From NCBI RefSeq assembly GCF_014155765.1, contig NZ_SCKT01000005.1:1-64000 (forward strand): a stretch of DNA of 64,000 nucleotides, read 5' to 3'. Of the stretch, positions 40,101 through 49,214 are shown piece after piece. Position 1 is the first letter of the stretch. Each line of letters opens with the position of its first letter. The notes beneath the pieces were generated by a model. The model searched no databases and had not been told where the DNA came from. It saw nothing but the letters and a program-made list of their open reading frames with translations. The stretch is from Pantoea dispersa (GTDB taxonomy: Bacteria; Pseudomonadota; Gammaproteobacteria; Enterobacterales; Enterobacteriaceae). The position numbers and the translations under genes were made by a program.

Positions 40101-40488
40101 GCTCCTGCTGCGCCTGGCGGCTCTCCTCCAGCAGCTGGCTGCTAACCTGCAGGATCTCCTGATCCAGCTCGGCATTGCTCATGTTGCTGCGCACTGGCTT
40201 GCTGCTGTCGGTCAGCGTGGCGATTTGCTGACGTAGCTCGCGCGCCAGCCGCGGGAAATCATCGATCACCTGCTGATACTGTTTCGCCCGTTCCAGCGAG
40301 TCGTCGCGTTCGGACAGAAAGTTAATTGCTGCTTCCAGCGCCTGCACCTGTTCGGCCTGGCTGGGCGAGCTTTTCGCGGATTTCGCCGTTTCCAGATCCT
40401 GTTTCAGCTGGCTGGCGGGTGGAACGGTGGCGGCAAAGACGGTGCTGCTGAGCACCAGGCTCAGCAGCAGAAAAAGAGAGGCGCGCAC
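37153..40488 (-). CDS. mscM: Mechanosensitive channel of miniconductance MscM
   Basis: An 1111-residue inner-membrane channel of the MscS superfamily (YjeP), opening on hypo-osmotic shock. A signal peptide (residues 1-19, ending VFA) precedes a long periplasmic coiled-coil domain (about residues 30-470) rich in Gln, Arg and Glu. About ten transmembrane helices follow. The MscS pore and beta domain near residue 890-1080 includes LGLGFGMQEIFANFISGLIILFEKPIRIGDTV. The length is close to E. coli MscM (1107). It starts 17 bases after psd ends, so psd-mscM is an operon as in E. coli. Confidence 0.96.
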   Translation of the reverse strand: MRASLFLLLSLVLSSTVFAATVPPASQLKQDLETAKSAKSSPSQAEQVQALEAAINFLSERDDSLERAKQYQQVIDDFPRLARELRQQIATLTDSSKPVRSNMSNAELDQEILQVSSQLLEESRQAQQEQDRAREISDSLSQLPQQQTDARRAMTESERRAQGVAAAATPLAQAQIYARQTESAASKARVDELELAQLSANNRQELARMRAEVHQRKATQLDNYLQALRNQLNNQRQREAELALERTEQLAENSGDLPASISDQFRVNRELSADLNQQAQRMDLVASQQRLATNQTLQVRQALSTLREQSQWLGVSNLLGEALRAQVARLPEMPKSQQIDSEMGQLRVQRLHYEDLLERQQALRKEKQADGTPFTSEQTRILDAQLKTQRELLNSLISGCDTLILEITKLKVSNTQLQDALSEVKEATHRYLFWTADVSPVGLKYPLDVATDLTRLLSLDTLGQLGKALAMMFTNRETVLPIIGAILLVGFSISTRRHYNAFMARAASRVGKVTQDRFSLTLRTVFWSILVAVPLPVLWAALGFGLQHAWPYPFAVAIGDGITATLPLLWAFMISAAFARPDGLFVVHFRWPQARVARAMRYYSLTVGLIVPLIMLLIAFANLDDPQFSATLGRLCFILICGALSIVTVSLKRAGIPLYLDKEGNGDNFVNRILWNLMIAIPLVAALASCIGYLATAQALLARLETSVGIWFFLLVIYHIIRRWMLIQRRRIAFDRARQRRADMLANRARSEEEKEQQSAVSTDTVEVEEPIIDLDAISAQSLRLVRSILTLIALVSVIVLWSEIHSAFSFLDNIPLWDASTTVQGVESVQPITLGAVLIAILIFIITTQLVRNMPALLELALLQHLSLSPGTGYAITTLTKYALMLVGGLIGFSIIGVEWSKLQWLVAALGLGLGFGMQEIFANFISGLIILFEKPIRIGDTVTIRDLTGSITRINTRATTITDWDRKEIIVPNKAFITEQFVNWSLSDSVTRVVLTIPAPAHVNSEEVTTILKQAADRCTYVLDMPAPDVFLVDLQQGIQLFELRVHAAEMGHRMPLRHELHQLILRGFEEHGIEMPFPPFQVRMETLGRKTPASNGSAASRTFKSGGL

Positions 40489-40505
40489 GGCGGTGTTTCC
40501 CGGAA

Positions 40506-41402
40506 TTAGTCGATGAGCGGAGCGCTGTCGCCGGGCTGCGGCAGGGCGATAGCCAGCGGCTGACCCAGGCGGGTTTTGCTTTCGGCTTCAAGGCTTTCAG
40601 CCAGCTTGACGCGGTTCGGCGCGAACAGGTTGATCACCGTCGAGCCCAGCTTAAAGCGGCCCATCTCCTGACCTTTCAGCAGCACGACCGCGCCATCATG
40701 ATCGGCCGATGGGTAGCGCCAGCGTTTGATCACCCCTTCGCGCGGCGGCGTCACGGTGCCGGCCCAGACGGTTTCGATGCTGCCGACGATGGTGGCGCCC
40801 ACGAGGATCTGCACCATCGGGCCGTGATCGGTATCGAATACGCAGATCACGCGTTCGTTACGGGCAAACAGGTTCGGGATGTTGCGCGCGGTCAGCGGGT
40901 TAACCGAGTAGAGATCGCCCGGCACGTAGATCATTTCGCGCAGGATGCCGTTACACGGCATGTGCACGCGGTGGTAGTCGCGCGGCGCAAGGTAAGTGGT
41001 AACGAACTCACCGTCGACAAATTTTTCCGCCAGATCGTCATTGCCGGCCAGCAGCGCCTGCAGCGAGTAGGTGTGGCCTTTGGCCTGGAAGATCTGATCG
41101 CCAGCAATACGGCCCAGCTGGCTGATGGCGCCATCGGCTGGCAAGGCCAGCAGCGAAGCGTCCGGATCGATAGGGCGCGCACCCTCTTTTAACGGGCGTA
41201 CAAAGAAGTCATTAAAGGTGCGGTAGCTGCCGGTGTGCGGCTTGCTGGCTTCCGCCATATCCACTTTGTAGAACCAGACAAAAATGTCGATGACCGCTTT
41301 GGTCAGCCAGCCAGCGCGGCGGCTGGCGCCCCAACCGGCGAGTTCGGTCAGCGCTTTTTTAGGCAGAATGTGATTCAGGCCGAGTTTAAAACGATCAAAC
41401 AC
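40506..41402 (-). CDS. psd: Phosphatidylserine decarboxylase proenzyme
   Basis: A 298-residue inner-membrane enzyme that makes phosphatidylethanolamine. The self-cleavage site LGST lies in [15 protein letters not shown] near residue 252-255 and gives the pyruvoyl-bearing alpha chain. The catalytic His motifs ([11 protein letters not shown]-like [11 protein letters not shown], near residue 140) and PADG are present. It aligns without gaps to E. coli Psd over most of its length, but the C-terminal tail after the catalytic domain is about 24 residues shorter (E. coli 322). It is the first gene of psd-mscM, known in E. coli to be under sigma-E and CpxR control. Confidence 0.96.
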   Translation of the reverse strand: MFDRFKLGLNHILPKKALTELAGWGASRRAGWLTKAVIDIFVWFYKVDMAEASKPHTGSYRTFNDFFVRPLKEGARPIDPDASLLALPADGAISQLGRIAGDQIFQAKGHTYSLQALLAGNDDLAEKFVDGEFVTTYLAPRDYHRVHMPCNGILREMIYVPGDLYSVNPLTARNIPNLFARNERVICVFDTDHGPMVQILVGATIVGSIETVWAGTVTPPREGVIKRWRYPSADHDGAVVLLKGQEMGRFKLGSTVINLFAPNRVKLAESLEAESKTRLGQPLAIALPQPGDSAPLID

Positions 41403-41495
41403 CGTTGCCTCCTGGCTTAATAACGTTTGGTTTACACAAAAGGGGGCGGATTGTAGCAGCGCCCCGGTCAGTTGGCGAATGTGCCGTTGTACCCG

Positions 41496-42545
41496 TTAAT
41501 CTTCGCTGGCGGAAAAGTTTTTACGCGTTTTTACTTGCGCCATGCTCTCCAGAATACGGTGGTAGTTATCGAAGCGTGAAATGTCGATGATCCCGTTCTC
41601 CACCGCTTCGCGGATGGCGCAGCCAGGGTCGTTGTCGTGCTTGCAGTCACGGAACTTGCAACCGCCGAGAAATTCACGGAATTCGACAAATCCCTGGGTA
41701 ATTTGTTCCGGCTCCAGATGCCACAAACCGAACTCGCGCACGCCAGGCGAATCGATGACATCGCCGCCGTGCGGGAAGTGATACAGCCGTGAGGCGGTGG
41801 TGGTGTGCTGGCCGAGGCCGGACACGTCCGACACATCATTGGTCAGGATCTCATCGCCTGCCAGGTCGAGGCCGAGCAGGTTGTTCAGCAGGCTGGATTT
41901 CCCCACGCCCGACTGACCGGCAAAAATGCTGACCCGGCCGGTGAGCGCCGCTTCCAGATCCTTCAGTCCATCTTTGGCGCGGCTCGACACCATCAGTACG
42001 CGATAGCCAATGTGGCGATAGATATCCATCTGCTCATCGACAAACGCCCGCGCGTCGTCATCCAGCAGATCGGTTTTATTCAGTACCAGCAGCGGCTCCA
42101 CGCCGAGCGTTTCGCTGGCCACCAGATAGCGATCGATAATGTTCAGCGACAGCTCTGGCAGGATCGCCGACACAATAATGATCTGATCAATGTTAGCGGC
42201 GATCGGTTTCACGCCGTCATAGAAGTCCGGGCGCGTCAGCACCGTCTGGCGCGGGTGCACGGCTTCAACAATACCTTTGCCACCGTTTTCGCCGGCGGCG
42301 CGCCACACTACGCGGTCACCGGTGACCAGCGAGCGAATAGTGCGGCGAATATTACAGCGATGCACCTCGCCGGCGCTGTCTTCCACATCCGCGTGCATGC
42401 CAAAGCGGCTGATTACTACGCCCTCAGAGGCTTCACCAAACAGGCTGTCGTCCGGTTCCGGCTTTTCGTTCCGTTGCTGCAGACGACGCTGATGGTTGGC
42501 GCTGACGCGACGTTGTTGACCCTTCGACAATTTATTTTTGCTCAC
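41496..42545 (-). CDS. rsgA: Ribosome small subunit-dependent GTPase RsgA
   Basis: A 349-residue circularly permuted GTPase that checks late 30S maturation. An N-terminal OB fold precedes permuted G motifs in the order G4 (LVLNKTDLL), G1 ([14 protein letters not shown]) and G3 ([13 protein letters not shown]). The C-terminal zinc site is [15 protein letters not shown] chose the GTG at 42545 ([12 protein letters not shown]) because AGAGGATGC precedes it and the E. coli protein begins in the same way; a longer ATG form would add 14 residues. It is divergent from orn. Confidence 0.95.
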   Translation of the reverse strand: MSKNKLSKGQQRRVSANHQRRLQQRNEKPEPDDSLFGEASEGVVISRFGMHADVEDSAGEVHRCNIRRTIRSLVTGDRVVWRAAGENGGKGIVEAVHPRQTVLTRPDFYDGVKPIAANIDQIIIVSAILPELSLNIIDRYLVASETLGVEPLLVLNKTDLLDDDARAFVDEQMDIYRHIGYRVLMVSSRAKDGLKDLEAALTGRVSIFAGQSGVGKSSLLNNLLGLDLAGDEILTNDVSDVSGLGQHTTTASRLYHFPHGGDVIDSPGVREFGLWHLEPEQITQGFVEFREFLGGCKFRDCKHDNDPGCAIREAVENGIIDISRFDNYHRILESMAQVKTRKNFSASED

Positions 42546-42647
42546 GCATCCTCTCACGCTTTCGCCAGGCTTCGCCCCGCTGGGCAAAACGTCTATGATA
42601 CACCTTAATTCAGGCTAATGACGACTTTGGCAACAGGCGGGAAATGC

Positions 42648-43196
42648 ATGACAGCGGGAAATGAAAACAATCTGATTTGGATCGACCTGGAAATGACCGG
42701 ACTGGATCCGGAGCGCGATCGCATTATTGAGATCGCCACCATTGTAACGGACGCCAACCTCAACATTCTGGCCGAAGGGCCGGTACTGGCGGTGCATCAG
42801 TCCGATGCGCAGCTGGCGCTGATGGATGACTGGAACGTGCGCACCCACACCAATAGCGGCCTGGTTGCGCGCGTGAAGGCCAGCCAGCATGACGATCGTG
42901 CGGCGGAGCAGGCGACGATTGCGTTTCTGCAGCAGTGGGTTCCGGCCAACACCTCACCGATTTGCGGCAACAGCATTGGCCAGGATCGCCGCTTCCTGTT
43001 TAAGTACATGCCGGAGCTGGAAGCCTATTTCCACTACCGCTATCTCGATGTCAGCACGCTGAAAGAGCTGGCGCGCCGCTGGAAGCCAGAGATTCTGCCA
43101 GGCTTTAAAAAGGCCGGTACGCATCAGGCGCTGGACGACATTCGCGAGTCCATTGCCGAGCTGGCCTACTACCGCGAGCACTTCCTGCAGCTGTAA
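42648..43196 (+). CDS. orn: Oligoribonuclease
   Basis: A 182-residue DEDDh 3'-5' exoribonuclease that degrades short RNAs (including pGpG) to mononucleotides and is essential in E. coli. Exo motifs are [18 protein letters not shown] (Asp and Glu), [19 protein letters not shown], and [18 protein letters not shown] (His and Asp). I chose the ATG at 42648 because it matches the E. coli N-terminus ([15 protein letters not shown]); an in-frame ATG at 42618 would add ten residues. The ribosome site GGCGGGAAA is modest. Confidence 0.95.
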   Translation: MTAGNENNLIWIDLEMTGLDPERDRIIEIATIVTDANLNILAEGPVLAVHQSDAQLALMDDWNVRTHTNSGLVARVKASQHDDRAAEQATIAFLQQWVPANTSPICGNSIGQDRRFLFKYMPELEAYFHYRYLDVSTLKELARRWKPEILPGFKKAGTHQALDDIRESIAELAYYREHFLQL

Positions 43197-43280
43197 ATCA
43201 ACGCGGGTGCGCAGGAAAGCAGCAGTTTGCCGATTAAAACAGCAAACGCGCGCAAAGCGCAAAATTTTGCTTTGCAACGC

Positions 43281-43315
43281 TTGCGGCGGGAAGGATTTCT
43301 CGTATAATGCGCACC
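43281..43315 (+). promoter_or_regulatory. tRNA-Gly operon promoter
   Basis: TTGCGG (43281-43286) and TATAAT (43303-43308) are 16 bases apart, followed by a GC-rich discriminator GCGCACCCCG. This is the architecture of a strong, growth-rate-controlled stable RNA promoter. The start would be near 43315, about 118 bases before the first tRNA. Confidence 0.75.
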
Positions 43316-43432
43316 CCGTACCGGTGAAGAATTTACAACAGGTACGGAGCAGTAAAAGTAACAAATGTTCTGAATCAGGTAGTTCAGTTGCGCTAAGGCG
43401 GTCAACGCCGCAGCAGATTGAAAGACAATGAT

Positions 43433-43508
<76 letters not shown>

Positions 43509-43599
43509 GAACGTGCAGTAAAAAGTAATGCATCAGAATCAAGGATTTCAGCCGCGTCCAGGCCGTTAACGCCGCAGCGCAATGAAAGACGACGATTAT

Positions 43600-43675
<76 letters not shown>

Positions 43676-43874
43676 GTCTCTGTTGCAGTACGCCATCCAA
43701 ATCACGGATTTAGTCTTTTTGCGGTTGTTGTGACTTAAGAATGCCGGTACATAATCGAGTATTTGAGTATGCAACAAGGCGGCAACTGAGCGAATCCCTG
43801 GGAGCTTACACGAGTAAGTGACCTGGGTGAGCGAAGGCAGCCAACGCCGTGGCAGACTAAAATACGAAGATTAT

Positions 43875-43950
<76 letters not shown>

Positions 43951-44048
43951 GATTTTCATATTCACTAAAGTTATTTGCCCCCGGGCACAATCAGACATAC
44001 AACTGCTGCAGTCGTTTTACCTGTGCGGTTCCGTTTGTTATCTGGAAA

Positions 44049-44355
44049 TTTTGCACGCCGCGTGAGTGCCCAGGATGTCTGCGTCTGTTGCAGTAATCTT
44101 ACAGGTTATCCACAATGCGCCCGCAACGTGCTGACGGCGTTTTACCCTATCTGCAAAACCGTTTTGAACAGAGTTATCCACAAGCTCTGGACAAGCCCCT
44201 GCGCGCAAAACCCGACGTAAATGTTTACAGTAATTATCTAACCCTATGTTTTTTATTGGGTAAATGATATTTCAGACTGTGAATGCCCCTTTTAGACGAA
44301 ATAACGATCCACGTCACTATTCGGGGAAATAATTTTATTCACAGCATGTGGAAAA
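44049..44355. other. datA: DnaA-box cluster, likely datA-type DnaA regulatory site
   Basis: Four sites match the DnaA box TTWTNCACA: two perfect TTATCCACA at 44106-44114 and 44174-44182, TTATTCACA at 44335-44343, and TTTTCCACA on the minus strand at 44347-44355. A fifth, TTTTGCACG at 44049-44057, has one mismatch. The segment between boxes two and three is AT-rich. In E. coli, datA (DnaA titration and DnaA-ATP hydrolysis) lies in the same place, between glyVXY and queG. I could not see a clean IHF site, which datA function needs in E. coli. Confidence 0.75.
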
Positions 44356-44381
44356 GCATAATATCCTGCGCGATTGCTCAA

Positions 44382-45521
44382 TCATGCATCACGCGGTAAC
44401 CCTTTCTCGACGGCGCGCACCAGCCGCTGCTGCTGTGCCGATTGCACCTCTACCGCCTGCGCCGCGCGCTTTTGCCGCTGCTGCGCGATCGCCCAGTCAA
44501 TGTGCTCATCCAGCAGCGGATGTTCACCGCGCCGCTGTTCTAATGCCGTGAGATTTTCGGGTGCCCAGGGCGCATTACCCAGCGCCACCGCCACATTACG
44601 CAGCCAGCGCAGATGGCCGATGCGGCGAATGGCGGAGCCTTCCGTGACGCGCAGAAAACGGGCTTCATCCCAGCCGAACAGTTCGACCAGCTGCGGCGCG
44701 TGCAGCACCGCGCGCGGCGAAAAATCCTCTTCATCGGTCAGCTGACCATAGCGGTTCCACGGGCAGATCAGCTGGCAGTCGTCACAGCCGTAAATGCGGT
44801 TGCCGATCAGCGGACGCAGCGCTTCGGGAATGGCGCCTTCCAGTTCAATGGCGAGATAGGAGATGCAGCGGCGCGCATCGACGACATAAGGTTCGACGAT
44901 GGCGCCGGTCGGGCAGATGGTCATGCAGGCGACGCAGCGGCCGCACTGCTCTTGCTGCGGCTCATCCAACGGCAGCGGTAGATCAATCAGCAGTTCGCCG
45001 AGGAAAAACCATGAGCCGGCTTCGCGATTCAGCACCAGCGAATGTTTGCCGGTCCAGCCGAGTCCGGCTTTGACGGCAATCGGCCGCTCCAGAATCGGCG
45101 CGGAGTCAACAAACGGACGAAAATTGAGTTCGCCGCAGTGGGCCTGGATTTTTTCTCCGAGCTTTTTCAGTCGATTGCGCAATACTTTGTGGTAATCGCG
45201 GCCCAGCGCGTAGCGGCTGACATAACCCAGCTGCGGGTTTTTTAACGTGCTGGCAAACGCGGCTTTGGCCGGAAGATAGTTCATGCGTACGCTGATCACG
45301 CGCAGCGTGCCGGGCAGCAGTTCATGCGGACGGGCGCGCATCATACCGTGACGCGCCATCCAGTCCATCTCGCCGTGATACTGTTTCTCCAGCCACTGCT
45401 GCAGTTTCGGCTCTTCGGCGCTCAGGTCGGTATCGCAAATACCCACCTGCTGAAAGCCGAGTTCGCGCCCCCACTGTTTAATCTGTTGAGCGAGCTGTTG
45501 AAGATCGAGAGGGTATGACAT
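44382..45521 (-). CDS. queG: Epoxyqueuosine reductase
   Basis: A 379-residue cobalamin and iron-sulfur enzyme that performs the last step of queuosine synthesis in tRNA. Two ferredoxin-like cluster motifs are visible: CGRCVACMTICPTGAI near residue 193 and CDDCQLICPWNR near residue 243, together with the substrate region RYALGRDYHKVLRNR. The length equals E. coli QueG. I chose the ATG at 45521 (MSYPLDLQQLAQQIKQW) by similarity; a longer form from 45587 lacks support. Its start codon overlaps the divergent nnr start by two bases, and no good ribosome site is visible. Confidence 0.94.
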   Translation of the reverse strand: MSYPLDLQQLAQQIKQWGRELGFQQVGICDTDLSAEEPKLQQWLEKQYHGEMDWMARHGMMRARPHELLPGTLRVISVRMNYLPAKAAFASTLKNPQLGYVSRYALGRDYHKVLRNRLKKLGEKIQAHCGELNFRPFVDSAPILERPIAVKAGLGWTGKHSLVLNREAGSWFFLGELLIDLPLPLDEPQQEQCGRCVACMTICPTGAIVEPYVVDARRCISYLAIELEGAIPEALRPLIGNRIYGCDDCQLICPWNRYGQLTDEEDFSPRAVLHAPQLVELFGWDEARFLRVTEGSAIRRIGHLRWLRNVAVALGNAPWAPENLTALEQRRGEHPLLDEHIDWAIAQQRQKRAAQAVEVQSAQQQRLVRAVEKGLPRDA

Positions 45522-47037
45522 GAGAGACCAGGCAATTGAAGCAAACGCACGCAGTTTACCACACTCTGTCTGGCCTGCGCAGGCCATGCCGCAACTGGAG
45601 TGCGACGCCGCCGATAGCCTGGGCCTGACGCTGTATGAACTGATGCAGCGCGCCGGGCAGGCCAGTTATGAACGGATTCGCCAGCAGTGGCCGCAGGCGC
45701 AGCACTGGCTGATTTTATGCGGCCACGGTAATAACGGCGGCGATGGCTACGTGGTGGCGCGGCTGGCGCAGGCCGCCGGGCTAAGCGTGACGCTGCTGGC
45801 CTGTGACAGCGAACGTCCGCTGCCGGAAGAAGCACAGCAGGCGCGCGACGGCTGGCTGGCGGCGGGCGGCGTAATTCATGCCGCCGACGCTGCCTGGCCG
45901 GAACACATCGACGTGATTGTTGATGCGCTGCTGGGCACCGGGCTGAATCGCGCGCCTGCCGCGCCTTATCAGTCGCTGATCGAACAGGTCAACGCGCACG
46001 CCGCGCCGGTGTTTGCCGTCGATATCCCTTCCGGGCTGGTGGCGGCGACCGGCACCACGCCAGGTGCCGCAGTGGTGGCGGACTGCACGCTGAGCATGAT
46101 CGCGCTAAAGCCTGGTCTGCTCACCGGCAAAGCGCGCGACCACGTCGGCGTGCTGCATTGCGCGACGCTTGGTCTGGACGCGTTTCTGGCCGGCGAGCAG
46201 GCGCCAGTTCATCGCTATGCCGCCCGGGATTTGTCGCGCTGGCTGAAGCCGCGTAAAGCCACTTCTCACAAAGGCGATCACGGCCGTTTGCTGGTGGTCG
46301 GCGGCGACAGCGGTACGGCCGGCGCGATCCGCATGACCGGCGAAGCGGCGTTGCGCAGCGGTGCCGGACTTGTGCGGGTATTAACGCATGAAGATAATAT
46401 TGGCCCGATTCTCAGCGCGCGGCCGGAGCTGATGGTGGATGCCCTGAGCGATGCGCGGCTGGATGACGCGCTGGCGTGGGCGGATGTCATCGCCATCGGC
46501 CCTGGTCTTGGCCAGCGTGAATGGGCTCAGAAGGCACTGAAAAAGGTGGCACTGAGTGAAAAGCCGATGCTTTGGGATGCTGATGCGCTTAACCTGCTGG
46601 CAATCAATGCAGATAACCGTCAGAATCGCATCATTACGCCGCATCCCGGCGAGGCCGCACGCCTGCTCGGGGTGAAAACCGCAGAGATTGAGAGTGACCG
46701 CTTACACGCCGCGCAGACCCTGGCAAACCGCTACGGCGGCGTGGTGGTGCTGAAAGGTGCCGGTACGGTAATTGCCAGCGCGACGGGCGACATGGCGATT
46801 GCGGATGTCGGCAATGCGGGCATGGCGTCCGGCGGTATGGGCGATGTGCTGAGCGGTATGATCGCCGCCCTGCTGGGCCAGCAGGCCACCCTGTTTGACG
46901 CCGCCTGTGCGGGCTGTGTCGCGCACGGTGCCGCGGCGGATGCGGTAGCGCGACAGCGCGGGACGCGCGGCATGTTAGCCACTGATTTGTTCGCACTGCT
47001 GTGGCAGTTTGTTAATCCAGAGATGATCCAACAATAA
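45520..47037 (+). CDS. nnr: Bifunctional NAD(P)H-hydrate epimerase and ADP-dependent dehydratase
   Basis: A 505-residue metabolite-repair enzyme (YjeF) that restores damaged NAD(P)H hydrates. The N-terminal YjeF_N epimerase domain (about residues 20-215) has ILCGHGNNGGDGYVVARLA and DALLGTGLNRAP. The C-terminal ribokinase-like dehydratase (about 230-495) has TSHKGDHGRLLVVGGDSGTAGA and the ADP-site signature NAGMASGGMGDVLSGMIAALLGQ. The ATG follows GAGAGGGTATGAC. It starts a long plus-strand operon through hflC; tsaE follows 3 bases after the stop. Confidence 0.95.
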   Translation: MRDQAIEANARSLPHSVWPAQAMPQLECDAADSLGLTLYELMQRAGQASYERIRQQWPQAQHWLILCGHGNNGGDGYVVARLAQAAGLSVTLLACDSERPLPEEAQQARDGWLAAGGVIHAADAAWPEHIDVIVDALLGTGLNRAPAAPYQSLIEQVNAHAAPVFAVDIPSGLVAATGTTPGAAVVADCTLSMIALKPGLLTGKARDHVGVLHCATLGLDAFLAGEQAPVHRYAARDLSRWLKPRKATSHKGDHGRLLVVGGDSGTAGAIRMTGEAALRSGAGLVRVLTHEDNIGPILSARPELMVDALSDARLDDALAWADVIAIGPGLGQREWAQKALKKVALSEKPMLWDADALNLLAINADNRQNRIITPHPGEAARLLGVKTAEIESDRLHAAQTLANRYGGVVVLKGAGTVIASATGDMAIADVGNAGMASGGMGDVLSGMIAALLGQQATLFDAACAGCVAHGAAADAVARQRGTRGMLATDLFALLWQFVNPEMIQQ

Positions 47038-47040
47038 AGC

Positions 47041-47517
47041 ATGAAGACCTGTGTTATTCCTTTGCCCGATGAGGCGGCAACCCTGAATCTGGGTGCGCAA
47101 CTGGCCCGCGTTTGCAGCAGCGCGGTGGTGATCTATCTGTATGGCGATCTGGGTGCCGGTAAAACCACCTTCAGCCGCGGCTTTTTGCAGGCGCTTGGCC
47201 ATCAGGGCAACGTCAAAAGTCCAACCTATACGCTGGTTGAGCCCTATCAGCTGGGCGACCGCAGCCTGTACCATTTCGATCTCTATCGCCTCGCCGACCC
47301 GGAAGAGCTGGAGTTTATGGGCATCCGTGACTACTTCAGCGGCGACGCGCTGTGCCTGGTTGAGTGGCCGCAGCAGGGCGCGGGTGTGCTGCCAGAGCCG
47401 GATCTGGCACTGACGCTAAGCTACGTTGCCAGCGCGCGCGCAGCGGAGATCAGCGCGCATTCGCCGCTGGGCGATACGCTGCTGCAGCAGTTTCAGCAGG
47501 GCAGGGAACCGGCATGA
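47041..47517 (+). CDS. tsaE: tRNA threonylcarbamoyladenosine synthesis ATPase TsaE
   Basis: A 158-residue ATPase that, with TsaB and TsaD, makes the essential t6A37 modification in ANN-decoding tRNAs. The P-loop [15 protein letters not shown] is near residue 37, followed by the family motif [10 protein letters not shown] and the Walker B-like [22 protein letters not shown]. It is slightly longer than E. coli TsaE. Its stop overlaps the amiB start (ATGA). Confidence 0.97.
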   Translation: MKTCVIPLPDEAATLNLGAQLARVCSSAVVIYLYGDLGAGKTTFSRGFLQALGHQGNVKSPTYTLVEPYQLGDRSLYHFDLYRLADPEELEFMGIRDYFSGDALCLVEWPQQGAGVLPEPDLALTLSYVASARAAEISAHSPLGDTLLQQFQQGREPA

Positions 47518-49172
47518 TGTCACGCGTTACCGGGATGATGCTCGCCCTGCTGTGTCTGTTCTCCTCGTCGGCGCTGGCCGCGACACTATCGGATATCAAA
47601 GTCGATAACGGCGACAGCCAGGCGACGGTGACCCTGAGCTTCAACGGTCAGCCGGTGTATGGCTTCTTTCCGCTGCACAACCCGAACCGGGTGGTGCTGG
47701 ATATTCGCCAGAGCGGCAATATTCAGGGGCTGCCGCTCAACTTTAGCGGCGAAAATATCGTTAAACGGATTCGTAATAGCCAGCCGAAGGATAAGCAGAG
47801 CATCCGGCTGGTGTTTGAGCTGACTCAGGCGGCAAAAACGCGCGCCAGTACGCAGCGCGACGGCAATCAGTACCGCGTGGTCTTCACCATCAGCGGCACC
47901 CAGCCGGCCAGACGCAGCACCGCGGCGGCACCGGTGACGCGTGCGCGCCAGAGCGACAGCGCTACGACCAGCCAGGGTAATCCGTTCAACGCCAATCCGG
48001 TGACGGCGGTGACCAGCAGCAACACCACGGTGCGTCCGGGCGGCGCGGTCAGCCGTAACGATGCGGTGATCGTGGCGATTGATGCCGGACACGGCGGTCA
48101 GGATCCGGGCGCCTCGGGCCAGCATGGTTTGCATGAGAAGAATGTCACCATCGCCATTGCCCGTAAGCTTAAAGCGCTGATGGATCAGGACCCGATGTTC
48201 AAACCGGTGCTGACGCGTAACGGCGACTACTTTATTTCGGTGATGGGCCGTTCTGAAGTGGCGCGTAAAGAGAACGCTAACCTGCTGGTATCGATTCACG
48301 CCGACGCCGCACCGAATCACTCTGCTACCGGGGCTTCGGTTTGGGTGCTGTCCAACCGTCGCGCCAACAGCGAAATGGCTAATTGGCTGGAGCAGAAAGA
48401 GAAACAGTCTGAGCTGCTGGGCGGCGCGGGCGATCTGCTGGCGAACAGCCAGGCCGATCCCTACCTGAGCCAGGCGGTGCTGGATCTGCAGTTTGGCCAT
48501 TCACAGCGCGTCGGCTATGACGTGGCGGTTAAAGTGCTGCAGCAGCTGCGCGGCGTAACGCCGTTGCACAAACGTCTGCCGGAACATGCCAGCCTCGGCG
48601 TGCTGCGTTCGCCGGACATCCCTTCTTTACTGGTTGAAACCGGCTTTATCAGTAACGCCGGGGAGGAGCGGCTGCTAGGCAGCAGCGCGTATCAGGAAAA
48701 GATTGCCCAGTCGATTTACAAAGGACTGCGTAACTATTTCCTCGCGCATCCGCTGCAATCGGTCCCAAAGGAGGAAAACCGGCCGCTGGATCGCGCACCA
48801 GCGGTTAGCGTCGCCAGCAACCCGGCCACCGGCACCGTGCAGTACACCGGTGCTACCCAGCGCCATACCGTAACGCGCGGCGAGACGCTGTCCGGCATTG
48901 CCGCGCGCTACGGTGTCAGCATGGCAACGCTGCGCGAGCTGAATAACCTGAAGCGCGATGTAGTGTGGGTCGGCCAGCGGCTGAAAGTGCCGGCCGGTTC
49001 CGGCGTCAGCAGCGCGGCCAGCCGTCCGGCGCGGCACAAAGTGGTGCGCGGTGATTCGCTGACGGCGATTGCCGCGAAGTACGGCGTCAGCCCGAAAGCC
49101 ATCATGCAGGCGAATAACATGAAGTCGAGCAACGTGATGCTGGGGCAAAATTTAAAGATTCCACAATCCTGA
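47514..49172 (+). CDS. amiB: N-acetylmuramoyl-L-alanine amidase AmiB with two LysM domains
   Basis: A 552-residue periplasmic amidase that splits septal peptidoglycan during daughter-cell separation. The signal peptide (about residues 1-24, ending ALA) is followed by an AMIN targeting domain (about 25-125), a Pro/Ala/Thr-rich linker, an Amidase_3 zinc domain (about 183-410, [16 protein letters not shown] with zinc ligands, [23 protein letters not shown]), and two C-terminal LysM modules (about 460-503 and 508-551). E. coli AmiB is shorter, with fewer LysM modules. In E. coli it is activated by EnvC. The start overlaps the tsaE stop. Confidence 0.95.
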   Translation: MMSRVTGMMLALLCLFSSSALAATLSDIKVDNGDSQATVTLSFNGQPVYGFFPLHNPNRVVLDIRQSGNIQGLPLNFSGENIVKRIRNSQPKDKQSIRLVFELTQAAKTRASTQRDGNQYRVVFTISGTQPARRSTAAAPVTRARQSDSATTSQGNPFNANPVTAVTSSNTTVRPGGAVSRNDAVIVAIDAGHGGQDPGASGQHGLHEKNVTIAIARKLKALMDQDPMFKPVLTRNGDYFISVMGRSEVARKENANLLVSIHADAAPNHSATGASVWVLSNRRANSEMANWLEQKEKQSELLGGAGDLLANSQADPYLSQAVLDLQFGHSQRVGYDVAVKVLQQLRGVTPLHKRLPEHASLGVLRSPDIPSLLVETGFISNAGEERLLGSSAYQEKIAQSIYKGLRNYFLAHPLQSVPKEENRPLDRAPAVSVASNPATGTVQYTGATQRHTVTRGETLSGIAARYGVSMATLRELNNLKRDVVWVGQRLKVPAGSGVSSAASRPARHKVVRGDSLTAIAAKYGVSPKAIMQANNMKSSNVMLGQNLKIPQS

Positions 49173-49214
49173 TGAGGGGCTGCGCGCAGCCCATACCTGA
49201 TAAGGATCACCACC

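Noticed and set aside
44183-44334. An IHF site between the second and third DnaA boxes
   Set aside because: No stretch fits WATCAR-N4-TTR well on either strand.
44049-44355. A plasmid-like or second chromosomal replication origin
   Set aside because: DnaA boxes and AT-rich DNA are present, but there is no replication gene or 13-mer array; the position matches E. coli datA instead.
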